64,000 nt of DNA. Origin: Thalassia testudinum (lineage: Eukaryota > Streptophyta > Magnoliopsida > Alismatales > Hydrocharitaceae). Shown here piece after piece: positions 21,271-34,000 of the stretch. Every line of letters begins with the position of its first letter. Positions within the stretch are counted from its first letter, which is position 1. The DNA lies in NCBI GenBank assembly GCA_037157565.1, contig JAZHRO010000073.1:14638501-14702500 (forward strand), written 5' to 3'. The translations under genes and the position numbers were made by a program. The notes under the pieces were generated by a model that was given only the letters and a program-made list of their open reading frames with translations, was not told the DNA's origin and searched no databases.

Positions 21271-22430
21271 TTATCCTAAATGTTGTTTTGCTAGAATTAA
21301 GAATCGATTGCTTAGGCATGTGTTACTTGTCAGCAGGAGGAAATTTATACTAAGATCCTAATTCACAGAGACTAAAAAGCTCTCGGGTGTCTGCCAAAAT
21401 GCAGATCGCTCAGGTCCTTGCTTTAAATTTAAGCACACATATATGCATATATATATATATATTTCTTTTTCATCTTTTCTAATTTTTTAGGATTTTGGAG
21501 TTGAGAGTGTCTGGGTAACTGTTTACGGCTACCCAACCCACCCATAACTCGAAAAAGGACTCTAACTGCTAAGTATCTTGGTGTGAAAATTGTGATAGAC
21601 TCACTCAATGGTAATTAAAATAGACTTCAGGTTTCTACGCCCCTAGGTGACCTGAAAAGAAGATGTTGCCTAAAGGTGTATCTGTTTGACCGGTACCTTT
21701 CTCCTTACTTTTATTTTGTGTGGGGTCAACACAAGGGTGTTTCCATTGTATATCTCCCCGGATTATTCTACTTCCCCGCTTCTTCCTTAAGTATTTTGGA
21801 ATTTTCTTGTGCATTTTGGGAGTTCGGATCTAGACAAACAGCCAATGGGTTGTTACCCACGACAACTTGCCACCCATACTCGTGCAGTGAAGTGTGGCTT
21901 ATTTCTTTTTTCTTTCCTTTTTTTTTGTAGGTGGCTTTCCTAATCTAAGATTTACATAAAGGCAATAGTAAAAGAGAATGGTCCTATGCCTGGGTTCTAT
22001 ACAACCGGCCAATGGGTTATTACCCACGACAACTTGCTAGCCATACCACTTTGGAAGGTTCATTAGCTACCCAATTTCTGTTAGAATCGTCGAGGAGTGA
22101 GCTAGTGCAACATGTGTGCAGATGCTTAGACTAAAAGTCCCCCCAAATTAGAGGGTGGGTTGATAAGTCGTATACTTATCACCCTACATTATTGAGCAGA
22201 TTAATATAAATTGAGGTGGCGAGGACTCGAGATCAAATCCATATTTTAGTGGACACCTAGGCTGATTAAGCCTAACGACCTGAAGAATCTAAGTGTTCAT
22301 GTCCTTAATGTATTATTTCCTACAGTTGACAAGCTTCTCATGTCTAAGTTTTTCTCTCTAATTCTTTTTTTTTATGACACTATAATTAAAAAATTCAAGC
22401 TAATGGTATGGACTTAGAGAATACGAATTT
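21271..22430 (-). other. 3' untranslated region of element B
   Basis: Noncoding DNA between the internal PPT-like site and the LTR-side PPT hairpin. I see no env-like gene. It holds small AT and T-rich runs (for example near 21446-21465). Confidence 0.6.
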
Positions 22431-22470
22431 ACCACCCCTCGATGCTTAAGTTGGACAATGTCCTCATTGG
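22431..22470 (-). promoter_or_regulatory. Internal PPT-like site of element B
   Basis: On the minus strand it reads CAATG-AGGA-CATTG (5-bp stem), then after a short spacer GCATCGAGGGGTGG, a degraded purine run. It lies at the same place relative to pol as in C and D. Confidence 0.5.
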
Positions 22471-22546
22471 AAGATAAATGTATGCAAGGGAGTAAAGAAA
22501 GAAATCACCTGAGTTTAGCTATTTGTCCGATCAGTTAGAATCTTTT

Positions 22547-22558
22547 GGGTTGCCTCCC
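22547..22558 (-). other. GGGAGGCAACCC motif after pol of element B
   Basis: The motif stands about 85 bp downstream of the end of pol, within TGCCT-GGG-AGGCA, a short perfect hairpin. The same motif follows pol in D (55798-55809) and, with one change, in C (39308-39319). Its role is unknown. Confidence 0.5.
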
Positions 22559-22641
22559 AGGCAGCACTGAGTTTATTGCCTCCAGTTGGGCGCAGCTCCG
22601 GTTTAACCCTCAATGAGGGTTACAACTTCCTTTGGGGGGAC

Positions 22642-25600
22642 CTAAGCAAGAAAGTGTTTTAATCTTTGGCCATTAACTATGAAGGTTTTCCTAGTCTTAG
22701 GATCCGCAATTTCTACCACCCCATTTGAGAATGGTCTGACCACATGGTAAGTTCCCGTCCACTTAAATCTTAACTTCCCAGAGAAGAGTTTAAGTCGCGC
22801 ATCAAAGGGCCAAACTTGTTGATTTGGCTCGAAGGTTTCCCAAGTGATATGCCAGTCATGAACAGCTTTCATCTTCTCCTTGTAAAGTCTGCTATTCTCA
22901 TAAGCATCCGGACGAATTTCTTTAAGTTGAGAGAGTTGGAGCTTCCTTTGAGCTCTGGCCAAATGGGAATCCATATTGCATTGTTTGATAGCCTAGTATG
23001 CCCGGTGCTCTACCTCAACCAGAAGGTGGCAAGCTTAGCCAATGACCAATCGATATGGTGACATGCCAATTGGGGTCTTAAAAGTGGTCCTATATGCCCA
23101 TAGGGCAACATCCAATCGTGTGGACCAATCCTTCCAGTCAGGTCTCACAGTCTTTTACAGAATATTCCTAATTTGTCTGTTTGAGACCTCAGTTTGCTCA
23201 TTCATTTGTGGGTGATACGGGGTAGCAATACGGTGAGTAACCCCATATTTCTTGAGCAAAGCATGAAACTGGGCATTGATGAAGTGGCTCCCACCATCCC
23301 TGATCATAGCCTTGGGTATCCCAAATTGGGAAAAGATGTTCTTCTTCACAAAGTTCATGATAGCTTTATGATCACATTTTTGGTAGGTACAGCTTTGATC
23401 CATTTCGAGACGTAGTCAACTGAGTTCAGTATATATTCGAAGCCATTTGATGGTGGGAAGGGACCATGAAATGAATGCCCCAAATATCGAATATTTCGAT
23501 GACAAGAATGGGTTGTAGAGGCTTCATATCCTTTCTGGTCGGTCCTTAAAGTCTGGCATCTAGTGCAGGTTTTAGCAAAGCTATGTGCGTCCTTGAATAG
23601 CGATGGCTAGTAAAAACCAGACTGCAAAACCTTTGCAACCATTTGTTTCCCAGAGAAGTGGCCACCACAAGCTTGGTTATGACAAAAGGACAACACACTT
23701 TGGACCTCCTTCTCAGGTATGCATCTCCTAATGTTCTAATCAGAACAAAGTCTAAACAGCAAAGGGACATCCCAAAGATAGTGTTTGGCCTCAGCCAAAA
23801 ACTTGTCTTGTTGCTGTCTGGACCAGTCGTGCGGAATCTGTCCTACCACTAGGTAATTAACCAAGTTGGCATACCAGGGGAGACTTTTGGCTTGCATGGC
23901 TAGAATTTGCTTATCGGGAAATGTATTAGTCAAAGGTAGTGAAGGTCCAATGTGTTCCGGGTGAAGCTAGGATAAATGGTCGGCTACAACATTCTTGGAT
24001 CTGGCCTTGTCATGTATTTTCAGGTTAAATTCTTGAAGTAGGATCCATCTGATTAGCCTAGGTTTGGCATCCTTTTTGGCTAACAAGTGTCAGATAGCTG
24101 AGTGGTCAGTATAAATGATGACGTGGGATCCCAACAGGTATGATCTGAACTTTTCTAGACTGAAAACTACGGCGAGCAGCTCCTCTGTTACAGTGTAGTT
24201 TCATTGAGCGTCATCCAAGGTTTTGCTCGCATAGTAGATCACCATGGGTTTCTTTTCCTGCCTTTGTCCTAGGATGGCCTCAACGACAAAGTCTAATGCA
24301 TCACACATTATCTCAAAATTCTGGCACCAGTATGGGGTTTGTAAGATAGGTGCAGTCGAGACTGTGTTCCTTAGAGTAGTGTAGGCTTTGATGGACTCAG
24401 GTGTCATGTTAAAGTACACATTGTTGGCTAGAAGGTTAGTTAAGGGCTTGGAGACCTTGGAGAAGTCTTTTATGAATCTTCTGTAGAAGCCAACATGTCC
24501 TAGGAAAGATCTGATCTGGTTAACTGAGCTCAGGGGTCGAAGTTTGGAGATTAAGTCAACTTTAGCTCGGTCGACTTCTATTCCCCGATGCGAGACGATG
24601 TGGCCAAGGACAATCCCTTCTTGAACCATAAAGTGGCTCTTTTCCCAGCTGAAAACAAGGTTGACCTCGATACATCGCTTCAGGATCTTCTCCAGGTTGT
24701 TAAGGCAATGGTCGAATGAGTCTCCAAAGATAGAGAAATCATCCATAAATACCTCTAAATATTCACCCACCATCTTTGAAAAGATGGCCAACATGCAACA
24801 CTGAAAGGTAGCAGGTGCGTTACATAACCCGAATGGCATATGACGAAATGCAAACGTGCCATACGGGCAGGTGAACGTGGTCTTTTCTTGGTCCTCGAGT
24901 GCAATAACAACCTGGTTATATCCTGAATATCCATCAAGGATGCAGAAGTATTTCTTCCTTACTTACCGTTCGAGAATATGGTCAATGAATGGTAGAGGGA
25001 AATGGTCCTTCTTAGTGGCTTCATTAAGCTTCCTATAGTCAATGCATAACCGCCATGCGGTGGTGGTGCAGGTAGGGATGGATTCGCCATGGTCATTTGT
25101 GATAACGGTGAGCCCAGCCTTCTTTGGTACCACTTGAGTAGGGCTCACCTAGGGGATGTCGGAAATTGGGTAGATAATCCCCATGTCAAGCCATTTGATG
25201 ATCTCATTTTTAACGACCTCCCTCATGTTTGGATTCAGCCGCCTTTGCATCTGGCGAGAAGGTTGAGCCCTGTCTTCCTCATAGATTTTATGTGTGCAAT
25301 AGCTAGGGCTAATGCCTCTTAGGTCATAGATTGTCCACCCAATTGCTGTCCGATATGCAAAAAGAGTTGTAGTCAAGCTAAGCTCATGGTCGCTGGTCAG
25401 ATGTGCATTGATAATCACAGGGAAGGTGTGATTAGGTCCTAGGAAGAGATACTTGAGGTTGTTGGGCAGAGGTTTCAATTCAGGTGTAGGTGGTACAATA
25501 TTTGATGGGTAAGGGAAGGGGGGGAGTTGAGTGACATCAATCTCCTCAAATGGGAGTTGCTGGTGGAAATCAGCTCGGCAATGTTCTGCAACCTCCAGAG

Positions 25601-26159
25601 ATTGGGATGGGTCAGGGCCATCTAAAGCTGGTTGAGTTAGATGGTCCTCTGAAGAGCTTGCTATTAGGCATTCCTCAACCTAACCTCATTCAAAAGACCT
25701 TGTTGCCTTGAAGATATCCAATTGCATCTTCCTATCTCCAAAGGAAATTTCCATACATCTCGTGTTGCAATCGATGTTAGCCTTGGCTGTAGCTAGAAAA
25801 GGTCTGCCTAGGATGATGGGTGCGTTTTGTAACTGTTCGGGGACCTCCATGTCAAGGACTAAGAAGTCAATTGGGAAGTGGAAGTCCTTAACATGAACAA
25901 TTATATCCTCAACTACCCCTTTTGGGGTTTTCATAGATCGATCGGCCAGTTGGATAGTCACAGGTGTAGGCTTTAGCTCTCCAAATCCAAATTGGTGGTA
26001 AAGGGTAGTTGGGATTAGGTTTATCGAAGCACCTAGATCTAGGAGCACTCGATCAAAAGTTAAATCTCCAATATTACGTGAGATCAAAGGTGCTCCAGGG
26101 TCAATCCTTTTTGGACGTAGGCTACTCAATATCACCGAACTAGCCTGCTCAGAGAGCAC
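22642..26159 (-). pseudogene. pol: Athila pol remnant of element B (PR-RT-RNaseH-integrase)
   Basis: The order on the minus strand is protease (DLGASINLIP, about 26060-26030), RT (about 25478-24400, with 'CIDYRKLN', 'LDGYSGYNQ', 'PFGLCNAPATFQ' and the catalytic FMDD near 24750), RNase H (about 24300-24000) and integrase (about 23760-22900, with 'RDGGSHF' and 'NRQIRNIL'). One frame holds from 25478 to about 23736. It has stops replacing conserved residues, for example the Trp before VSP near 25149, and a stop at the start of the stretch leading to the LDGYSGY motif near 24965. A frame change then occurs in the integrase zinc region between 23736 and 23403. In an active element this polyprotein would be cut by its protease in a cytoplasmic particle, copy the RNA and insert the DNA. 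No chromodomain is visible, in keeping with Athila rather than chromoviruses. Confidence 0.9.
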
Positions 26160-26749
26160 TACCTTCCTAGGTGCTTGGGTTCTTGGCTTACGCTTGGGTC
26201 TGCAAACATCCTTTCGAAACTTTGCATTAGCCGAGATATGTTTGATTGCATCGAGGAGGGGTATATTGATCTATACCTATTTGAATATTTCTAACAACTC
26301 ATTCTCAGCCATGTTTCTTTTCTTCTTGGCCTTATTCAAGGCCTCAGGGTATGCGACTTGGATTTGAACTGGGTCAGGTTCCTGATCCTTGGGTTCCTCT
26401 CACTCATCTTCAGACTCCATTATCTTGGGTAGCATAGTCACGGGAGGAGTCAGCCATTTGGGATCTTGGGTTTAGGTGCTACTTCTCAAGGTAACCGCAT
26501 TGGCTGAGGCATTGGGACTAGGGTTAGGTCCGTGAGAAGAACAAGAAGTAGCAAACCCAGGGGGTGTCTGTGGGGCTTGTAGAATCACATGGGCTTGCCC
26601 CTGATTTTGTTGAAACCCTTGAGGATTGTGGCCTCTGTTCATGACATTCGTCTGGTTCGGTTGTGGCTGAGATGGAAGGGATCCATGTTGTTTGTTATCC
26701 AGCAGCTAACTTAATTGTCCCTTCACTAAAGCTATCTCCTCCTGATGTT
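26160..26749 (-). pseudogene. Gag-protease junction remnant of element B
   Basis: Decayed coding sequence between gag and protease. On the minus strand it includes Pro/Gln-rich stretches and a 'KPKRKPRTQAPRK' basic part just before protease. The matching area of E is an open Pro/Ser-rich linker. Confidence 0.55.
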
Positions 26750-28145
26750 TCTAATTCATATTAGCCATCATCTTGATCAGGGTGTCCCGTTAGTTTTGTT
26801 GTGTAGGAGCCACCCTATTCTAGTTGTAGGGTGGTCTAGTAGGTGGACTTTGCTGATAGGAGGGGGTGTTTGGACTGGGTTGGTTTTGGAATTGGTTTGG
26901 TTTTTGGTTTGTCCAGGCAAAATTTGGGTGATTACGCCATCCATCATTGTAGGTGTTAGAGAAGGGGTCAGGTTTGGAGTAGCCTTGGATGGCATTGGCA
27001 TCTTCCAAGGTTGGCAATGCTGAAGGGGAGGTGAGAGAATAGTCAAGGTATGAGGGAGCAAAGGTCCCTCCCTGGAACATAGGCAAGGGTTGTTCCAGAT
27101 GTGTTTGGTTCATAGATTGAACCAAGTCAACATTGTGAGGTCCCTTTGCTAGGGAGAAGGTTTGCAAGGGTGTCCGGGATTGATTCAGAAGCTCATCAAT
27201 TTTCTTGTCTACCATCTCAACTCGATCCAGCTTCTTTGCTATTATGTCCATGTCAACCATCCCTGAATTAGTTTGTACTTTGTAAATACCACCACGGGTT
27301 GACTGGACCTGTTGAATTGGGTCACGGAGGCGTTATTAAGCGAATTCTCACTCATGGACTCAAAGAGTTCAAACACGCTTTCCTCATCTTTGTTCATAAA
27401 ATTGCCTCCACATGAGGCATCAACAAAATTCCCAAGGTTGCTATCCAAACCATGGTAGAAGATCTGGGCCAATTGCCACCTTTGAACCTCATGGTGTGGG
27501 CATTTTCTTAGTAATTCATTAAATCTTTCCCACGCCTCATGAAATTGTTCCCCACCTTGTAGTGTGAATGTGGTAATGGCTCTTCTGAGGGCATTGGTTT
27601 TGCCTATGGGGAAAATTTTCTTCAAGAATGCATGCCTCAGTTCCTCCTAGATGGAGATGGGTCTCCCTAAGGTTCTAAGCCAGTGAGAAGCTTTATATTT
27701 TAGGGAGAAAGGGAACATTTTAATTAAAACAATATCCAAGTTGATGTTCCTTGGCTTCACGGTCCGGGCGATCCGGTCTAGGTCCTCTAGATGTTGGAAG
27801 GGGTCCTCATTTGAGCTCCCAGGAAAGTGGATTTGAATTAAGCTAAGGACATTAGGTTTTAGCTCAAAATCATCTCCCCCTTCGTTGACCCTAAGATGTG
27901 GCTCGATCCAGATAGCAGACGGATCATAAAAATCATGGAGAGGCCTTGGTTGGCCCTCGCGAGTTTATGGTAGGTGGGTTCAGTGGGGCTTGCCCTTGAG
28001 GGTTTTGCAATCGATTTATAGCTTGCATGATGGTTTGGATCTGCTGTTGTTGGAGTTGGTGGTTGGCCGAGATTTGAGCTTGAATGATGGCCATAGCATT
28101 GGGTTGAGGTTGGTCCTCAATCTCCTCAATTCTTCGGTCAGCCAT
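26750..28145 (-). pseudogene. gag: Athila gag remnant of element B
   Basis: The ATG at 28145 starts a Gln-rich N-terminus. After a frame change near 27935 comes 'DDFELKPNVL', then 'FHEAWERFNELLRKCPHH' (near 27530), the retrotransposon gag domain shared with C, D and E. A stop replaces a Trp near 27645. A second frame change near 27270 leads to 'NTYNDGWRNHPNF' and a Pro/Gln-rich end. Gag would coat the RNA and build the particle. No CCHC zinc knuckle is visible. The last part aligns with the gag end of E. Confidence 0.85.
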
Positions 28146-29441
28146 TTCCTCAGTCCTATCCTTTGAAAAATCAAGTCTCCTCCTGATGTCCCTTTCTAAA
28201 CCAAATAACTCATGATGAAGTGATCGTCTTTCGTGTATACACTAGAGAAGAATAGGGAGGGGTGTGGAGAGAGGCAGGTGCGAGAAAAGTGTGTGCACAA
28301 TCAAGCAAACAAGTTTAGTCCCTATAGTATATACCTAGGTGACCAAAAAGCCCTGGAAAGAGTAATCAAGTCTGCAAGCACTTAAACCTCCCTTCTCAAA
28401 GTTAATCCGGCTGGGTTGATTACGAGGGGATTGAGGGGAAGGTTCTTCCTTTGGATTGCACCGCCGGTTCCTTTGTACCCCACAACCGCGGTCGTTTGAC
28501 ACTTCCCCGTAGCCTAGACACTAGATTTCATGATGGGAATTAAGGCCAAGCACTTGAGAAACCCAATCGCTCTTCCAAGACTTAGATTAATCCTACCTAA
28601 GGCACGTCTACTACATTTTAATATGGGGCTAGGTTAGTGCTTGTGCTCAAGATATGTGATGAGGCATTGTTGGGAGTTGTGCCTCTTAGTTAATCCAATT
28701 GAGCATGTGTGTACTCAACAAAACATGGTTTCCAAGCAAGGTTTTTTTTTAGGATGTGGTGTCTTCTAATGATTCATCCTTGCTTAACTGCTTTCTAGGG
28801 TTGAAATTTCTTAATGGATTCAGACAATGTTCAGGTAGGCACACAATGTTCTGCACACAATGGATGATAGTCAATTTCCTTTTGAGAGAATGATGTGATC
28901 CTAGAAAAATAGCCCTAATGTATTCACCCTAGAGTTCATGCAATTCTACTAGATGAATTGATTTTAGTTGAAGTGGTACGGCCAAGTACAAAGCATGGGT
29001 GGCTTCACAAACACCACTTGAAAGGAAAAGAAAAGAACACTCCAAAGAGACTTTCTTCAAAAACATTAGAGTGTATTTTTTTTATTTGGGTGATGGATTT
29101 GAGATGTGGGTTAGATACTCATTCACCACGCCATTTTTGAATTTATAATTTTTATTGGATTTTTAAGCAAGCAAACAATCAGCTAACCTAGGGTTTATGA
29201 ATGAGCCTAGATGAAAAACTTTTTTCGTTTTGTTTTTAAATAATAGGGTGATGAGACTACGCTAGGTCAAGCGATGATCACAAACATTCTTTACCGCTCT
29301 TTGCTTCGACACTATCAATGTGGATCGCTCTCCTCTTGTTGCCGATGCACCGAGTTCCTGCAACCAAAGAATGAGAGAGAAAATAGGGTTAGAAATGTGA
29401 ATACCAATGCAAGGACAAAAGCGACAAAAAGATCTGTTGCC
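28146..29441 (-). other. Leader of element B
   Basis: Untranslated DNA between PBS and gag. It resembles the F leader (8435-9423). A GC-rich patch near 28460-28500 with 'ACAACCGCGGTCG' may correspond to the patch 'GGTTCCGCGGTGCTCG' in the leader of E. No convincing reading frame is seen. Confidence 0.6.
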
Positions 29442-29459
29442 TCCCTGGCATCGGTGCCA
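29442..29459 (-). promoter_or_regulatory. tRNA-Asp PBS of element B
   Basis: On the minus strand it reads TGGCACCGATGCCAGGGA, a tRNA-Asp site with a few mismatches, then GGCAACAGA. It lies five bases after the LTR end. Confidence 0.85.
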
Positions 29460-29464
29460 AAAAC

Positions 29465-30825
29465 TGACGTCGTCAAACTGCGTTAAGTTAAATCCGTAAT
29501 TATAGCATGCATTTGCGATGTCAATTTTAAATGAAGATTTGGATTAGGTGAGTCCAAGTGTCGAACACGAGGAGGCGTGAAATCGGATTAGTTTGTCACT
29601 TTAGGGTGTCACAAAAATCTTTGCTTTGTTTGCTTGCGAGAAAACGAGAGGAGAGCGAGAGAGAGAGTAGGGTTAGAGACTTGAGATGATAACATGGTGA
29701 TTACTTGTGCATGAATGCAACATGATATGATGAAACAAATGGAAATATATTGCATATATAAAATCGTTTCACAAGTACAATGCTAGAGGAAAGCTTTAAA
29801 ACACATAAGCATTAAACTAGGGTAGAGAGGCACGAAATGGAGAGGCAAGGTGGTCATGGTGGTGGATGGGCTTCCGTCGATGGCTCTGCAACTCCGGGAG
29901 AGTGTGGAAGGCGTGCTTGGAAGAGCTAAGGAGAAGCTAGGAAGGGATGATCATAAATGGAGTGGGTGTGGGGGTTTCTATAGAGAAGGAAGGGTTTATA
30001 AATCAGGTAGGGGTTTTAGCAACATCCAGGACATCGCTAAACCCATTCCAAAGGTGTTGGTGAAGACCTCCTCCCGCCGGTCAATCACGCCCGCATGTGC
30101 TTCTTCCCTCGCATGATTCATGTATGCACAATGTAGGTCGTCTGATCCCCAATCGATGACCCAGATCTTGCCTCAAGAGTGCATGTGATCGGGCATCGCC
30201 GATCAACGTTGGCACGCGCATGGGAGCATCAATGCTCGAGAGGGCACCATGTAACGCTACCTGGACCTCTCGATGAAGATCGGGTGGTCCAATTTGGATG
30301 TGCACTTGATCTTCATGGATGAAGTGTGGTGAGCGCCTCGGACCGGCGCCTTCTACTCGTGAAGTGGAGGCACAACCATCATGCTACGCTCGCGAAATGG
30401 TCGTGTTTCTACGTGGTCCCTCAGTTGTTCGATCGAAGATTGAATGGTCATGGCCGATCCTGCATGTGATGAAGATGAGAGGGGATGTTTGAGCGCCACG
30501 TGGCCTAGCGAGGGTCGTTGATCATTAAATCAATGGTAAGAACTTCCTGGGCTTGTTGTGGGGGCCATGGAGATCGAATTGAGGTGATTTTGAGTCTGTT
30601 GGACTCCATTCGTTGATCAGGATCCATCCGTATGGTCTGATTGCTCATCTGGAACCTGTTTTAATATGCACTTGCACACATGGTTGTTAAACATGAATTA
30701 CAAGCAATCTTAACACAATATTCATGCCATGCTCTCAAGCCCATTATGATATGTCATTAATGCATATGTGCCCTCAAAATTGACTCTAATTGATATAGTT
30801 AACGTTAATAATTGTAGAGTCATCA
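29465..30825 (-). repeat. 5' LTR of element B
   Basis: It matches 19847-21233 along its length. It starts TGATGACTC on the minus strand at 30825 and ends ACGTCA at 29465. The TATA box is mutated compared with the 3' LTR. Confidence 0.92.
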
Positions 30826-30830
30826 CTAGC

Positions 30831-31001
30831 CATTGGATCAGAATCGTGGATCGCCATCGGATGACCCTCTACTGCCGAAGATCACGTGCTTGCGATTTCG
30901 AATCGTGGAGAGCTCGCTGATATCATGTAGGAGTGCGTCATGGCCGTTGAATCACCAGCGGAGGGTTGGGATTGAGTATGAGATGGTGCTTTGGATTGCG
31001 T
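30831..31001 (-). mobile_element. Probable U3 piece of LTR fragment Y
   Basis: This short stretch lies between B's target duplication and the LTR of element G. Its style (GATCACGTGC, GGCCGTTGAATC) fits the U3 of the LTRs here, so it probably continues 19096-19846. It was assigned from context only. Confidence 0.4.
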
Positions 31002-34000
31002 TGTTGTATCGACAATCGTCGAAAAAATATCACATTGTAATATAGCGACGAAAATCAATGCGACATTTAAATTTATATGCTCGAAGAAGTCATGAGTTTC
31101 GAGGTCGTTTGCAGGGAGTGATTTGAATAAGTCAATTCACTAATCATAATATCAAGAATAATATGCAATTGAAATCAAAATGATAATCAATAGATATATC
31201 AGAAGAGTATCTCCAAATGTTAGGTATCAGAGTGCAAAAGAATGAGTAAAAATGGTGGTTTGAACCACCAAATTTAACCCTACAATTAAGCTTTAAATAT
31301 CTTAAATAATTTAGCAGTATTCTCAATCAAATATCACGAAGTAAATGTATCCATAGTAACACCATATCAGAACTAGCACAAGGCCTCAGAAGATAATTAC
31401 AAGGCTTAGACGCCTTAACTCAAAAGCTACGAAGAGACAAAGCACTAGTAGAACAGAGGCACAAGGGCCTCACAAGCCTCAGAAGGTTGAGTACTGAGCG
31501 AGGAGGGGGCACAAATCCTGAGGTCTCAGCAATGCAAAAAACCTCCCCCCTCTTCCTCAGAGTTCTCTCTTAGAACCAAGTCAGACTCGAGTAACCAAGT
31601 AAACGGATTCGACCCAGACCTGTGGGTGTGATCATGGGTGAGGGTGCATGGGCAAGCTTGTTCATGGGGGCGTGGAAGGGACCTCACCTCGTGCATTTGG
31701 AGGAGATAATCTGCTGAGACGAATTCACTTTATATGTGGTAGCGAGGCTCTGAACTCACGATGTAGGACTAATCCTACTGCCTGCTTGATCGCACGTGTT
31801 TCGTGAGTTTTAAATCAGGGTTACAAGTAACCCGTCATCGTAGTTGATAAACTCGTGGTCAAATAAAATTTATACCGAAACTCCAAGGGAGTCCCGGGTC
31901 GAACACAGGGGGGCGAACATTTGGTTTTGAAAATCCACGTTTCTCTTTTTATTTGTTTATTTCATTTTTGCCTTTTTTAATTTTTTTGGTATTTCTAATA
32001 GGGCAAGAGATTAGGTCAATGAAAACTTTATCTACTTGCAAAAATGTAAGAGAGAGAAGGAGAAAGAGAGAGAAGAACAATCATCTATTCATGAACAACT
32101 GTTTGTTACAACTACGAAAGCAGGAAAACTACACTACAAAAGCATGAAAAGATAGAAAGAGGTGAGAGAAGTCCCCCTTAGTGATTGCTCGGAGGACGAC
32201 TTGCTCTGACGTTGCCTGGAGGAAGGTGGTGAGGAGTGGGATGAAGGAGGACAGAGTCGAAGGACAGAGGATGGGCTAGGATAACGTCGTGGCGAGGATC
32301 TTCTTTCCGAAGGGTGGTGAGAGGATTACCACGGGATGCTCCACGAATGGGGATGAGGGGAGGGAAAACCATTTGATTTTCTACTCTAGAGGAGTATCCC
32401 GAGCTTGGGACAAGCTCTCTCTAGGGCTTTAGAGGTGATGAGAGGAAGAAAGGAAGAGATGGTTTGGAATGGTGGTGGGTAGGTCCTTTTATAGTGGAGG
32501 AGGAAGAACAAATTCACATCTAGGTCATTACTGACATCCATAAACGTCGCTGCAACTGTCGTTGAAGATCCGCACATTCAATTCCTCTTGCTGGCACGCA
32601 CGGACCATTAGTGACAATTGCAAGCGTCACTAAAGGCCTGTGTCACTGAAGGTCGCGCCTATCCTCCGCTGGTGCGCGAATCGCGCGCTGCGCGCTTGAC
32701 GTGCCCATTCTCCCTGTGCCATGTCGCACATGCGCTGGCATGTGCTGCGCTGCTACTGTGCTTGGCTATGGCTGTGCGCAGTGCACTACTACTGCATGTG
32801 GCTACGGCTGTGCGTGTGCATTGTTGCTAGCCGACATTGGTCGGCCTGGATGGCACCACGTGGCGCCATCTAGGCCGTCCATTCTTCTTTCTTTTGTAGA
32901 GGGTGCCACGGTGCTCAGATCAAGATGATTGCCATGCTGCTGGACTGCGATCATTGCTCCGGATCCATCCATACAATTGCATTTTCCATCCAAAACCTGT
33001 ATGGATGTCGCATTGCCTCGTGGCCGTTGATCTTCCTTGGACTTCGTATGATGCTACAGTTCTTTGATCTAGATGATTTCAGAGGCATTAGACTCCGATC
33101 GTCATCCTAATTAGATCCGTATGGTCCGATCGTCCATCTGAGGCCCTAAAATAAGTCTTCTTCTCTTCTGACCATAAAAAGACCTAATTAACCTAAAATA
33201 TTTACAACTACTCTAAATGCAGAATGATGCATGCTATGCAATATTTATAACATGAAATGAAAATTTAAGCCTAGGAACATGCATGAATAGGCATTTTAAC
33301 CTAAATAGATGTGTGTATATTACTGCCTCTTTGTGTTGTGTATGTGAGCTGCAGTAGAAGAGTCAGGGAATTGGAGGCGTTGGAGCTATGCCTTCGCTCG
33401 ATTGAAGGCCTGGAGGGCTTCAGGACATGGACCCGCATTGGTTGCAGGTTGCAGCAAGGTGGATAATGGTTGGAGTGGAGTTGCTGTGGTCGGAGAAGTC
33501 AGTGGCATCGAAAGAGCTTCGATGAAGACTTGCACGCACTAAAACGGGCTAATCGCCCCAATTAGATGGTTCAGAGGGATCACCGGAGCATAGCAAGTGC
33601 AATGGTGGTAGTGGTTGAGTGTATGCATACGTGTGATGGTTGGTTGGTGACGGAGAAGGAGAGAGACCAATAAGCCCAACTAGGTTGAGGCTTTTGGTCA
33701 GTGAGGTACGGCAATGGTGTGGGTGGTTATGGTGTGCGGTTTCATGCGGTGTAGTGTCGGCGTAAGCTCGCTGGAGCTCGTGCCAACCATACAGAAGATG
33801 ATGAGGTGAGGGTGGTTTTGTGGTCGAAACTAAGATCTAAATAAATGGAAGTGAAGTAGAGAGGGAGAGGAAGAGGTTGAGCTAGATTAAGAGAGGCGAG
33901 GAAGGCGGTGGCGTCTGATTTTGATTGGCTGGAGTTGGAGAAGGCGACGGAATTTGGCGGAGGAATCGATGAGGAAGAACGGGTAGAAATCGCTCAGGCT

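Larger units (their letters stand above)
19847..30825 (-). mobile_element. Element B: complete but decayed Athila element
   Basis: Two LTRs of 1.36-1.39 kb (3': 19847-21233; 5': 29465-30825) flank gag and pol remnants, a PBS and a PPT. The target duplication CTAGC is perfect at 19842-19846 and 30826-30830. In a 255-bp stretch compared by eye the two LTRs differ at about 8% of positions, so the insertion is not recent. Gag has frameshifts and pol has several stops and at least one frameshift, so this copy cannot make its own proteins. Confidence 0.92.
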
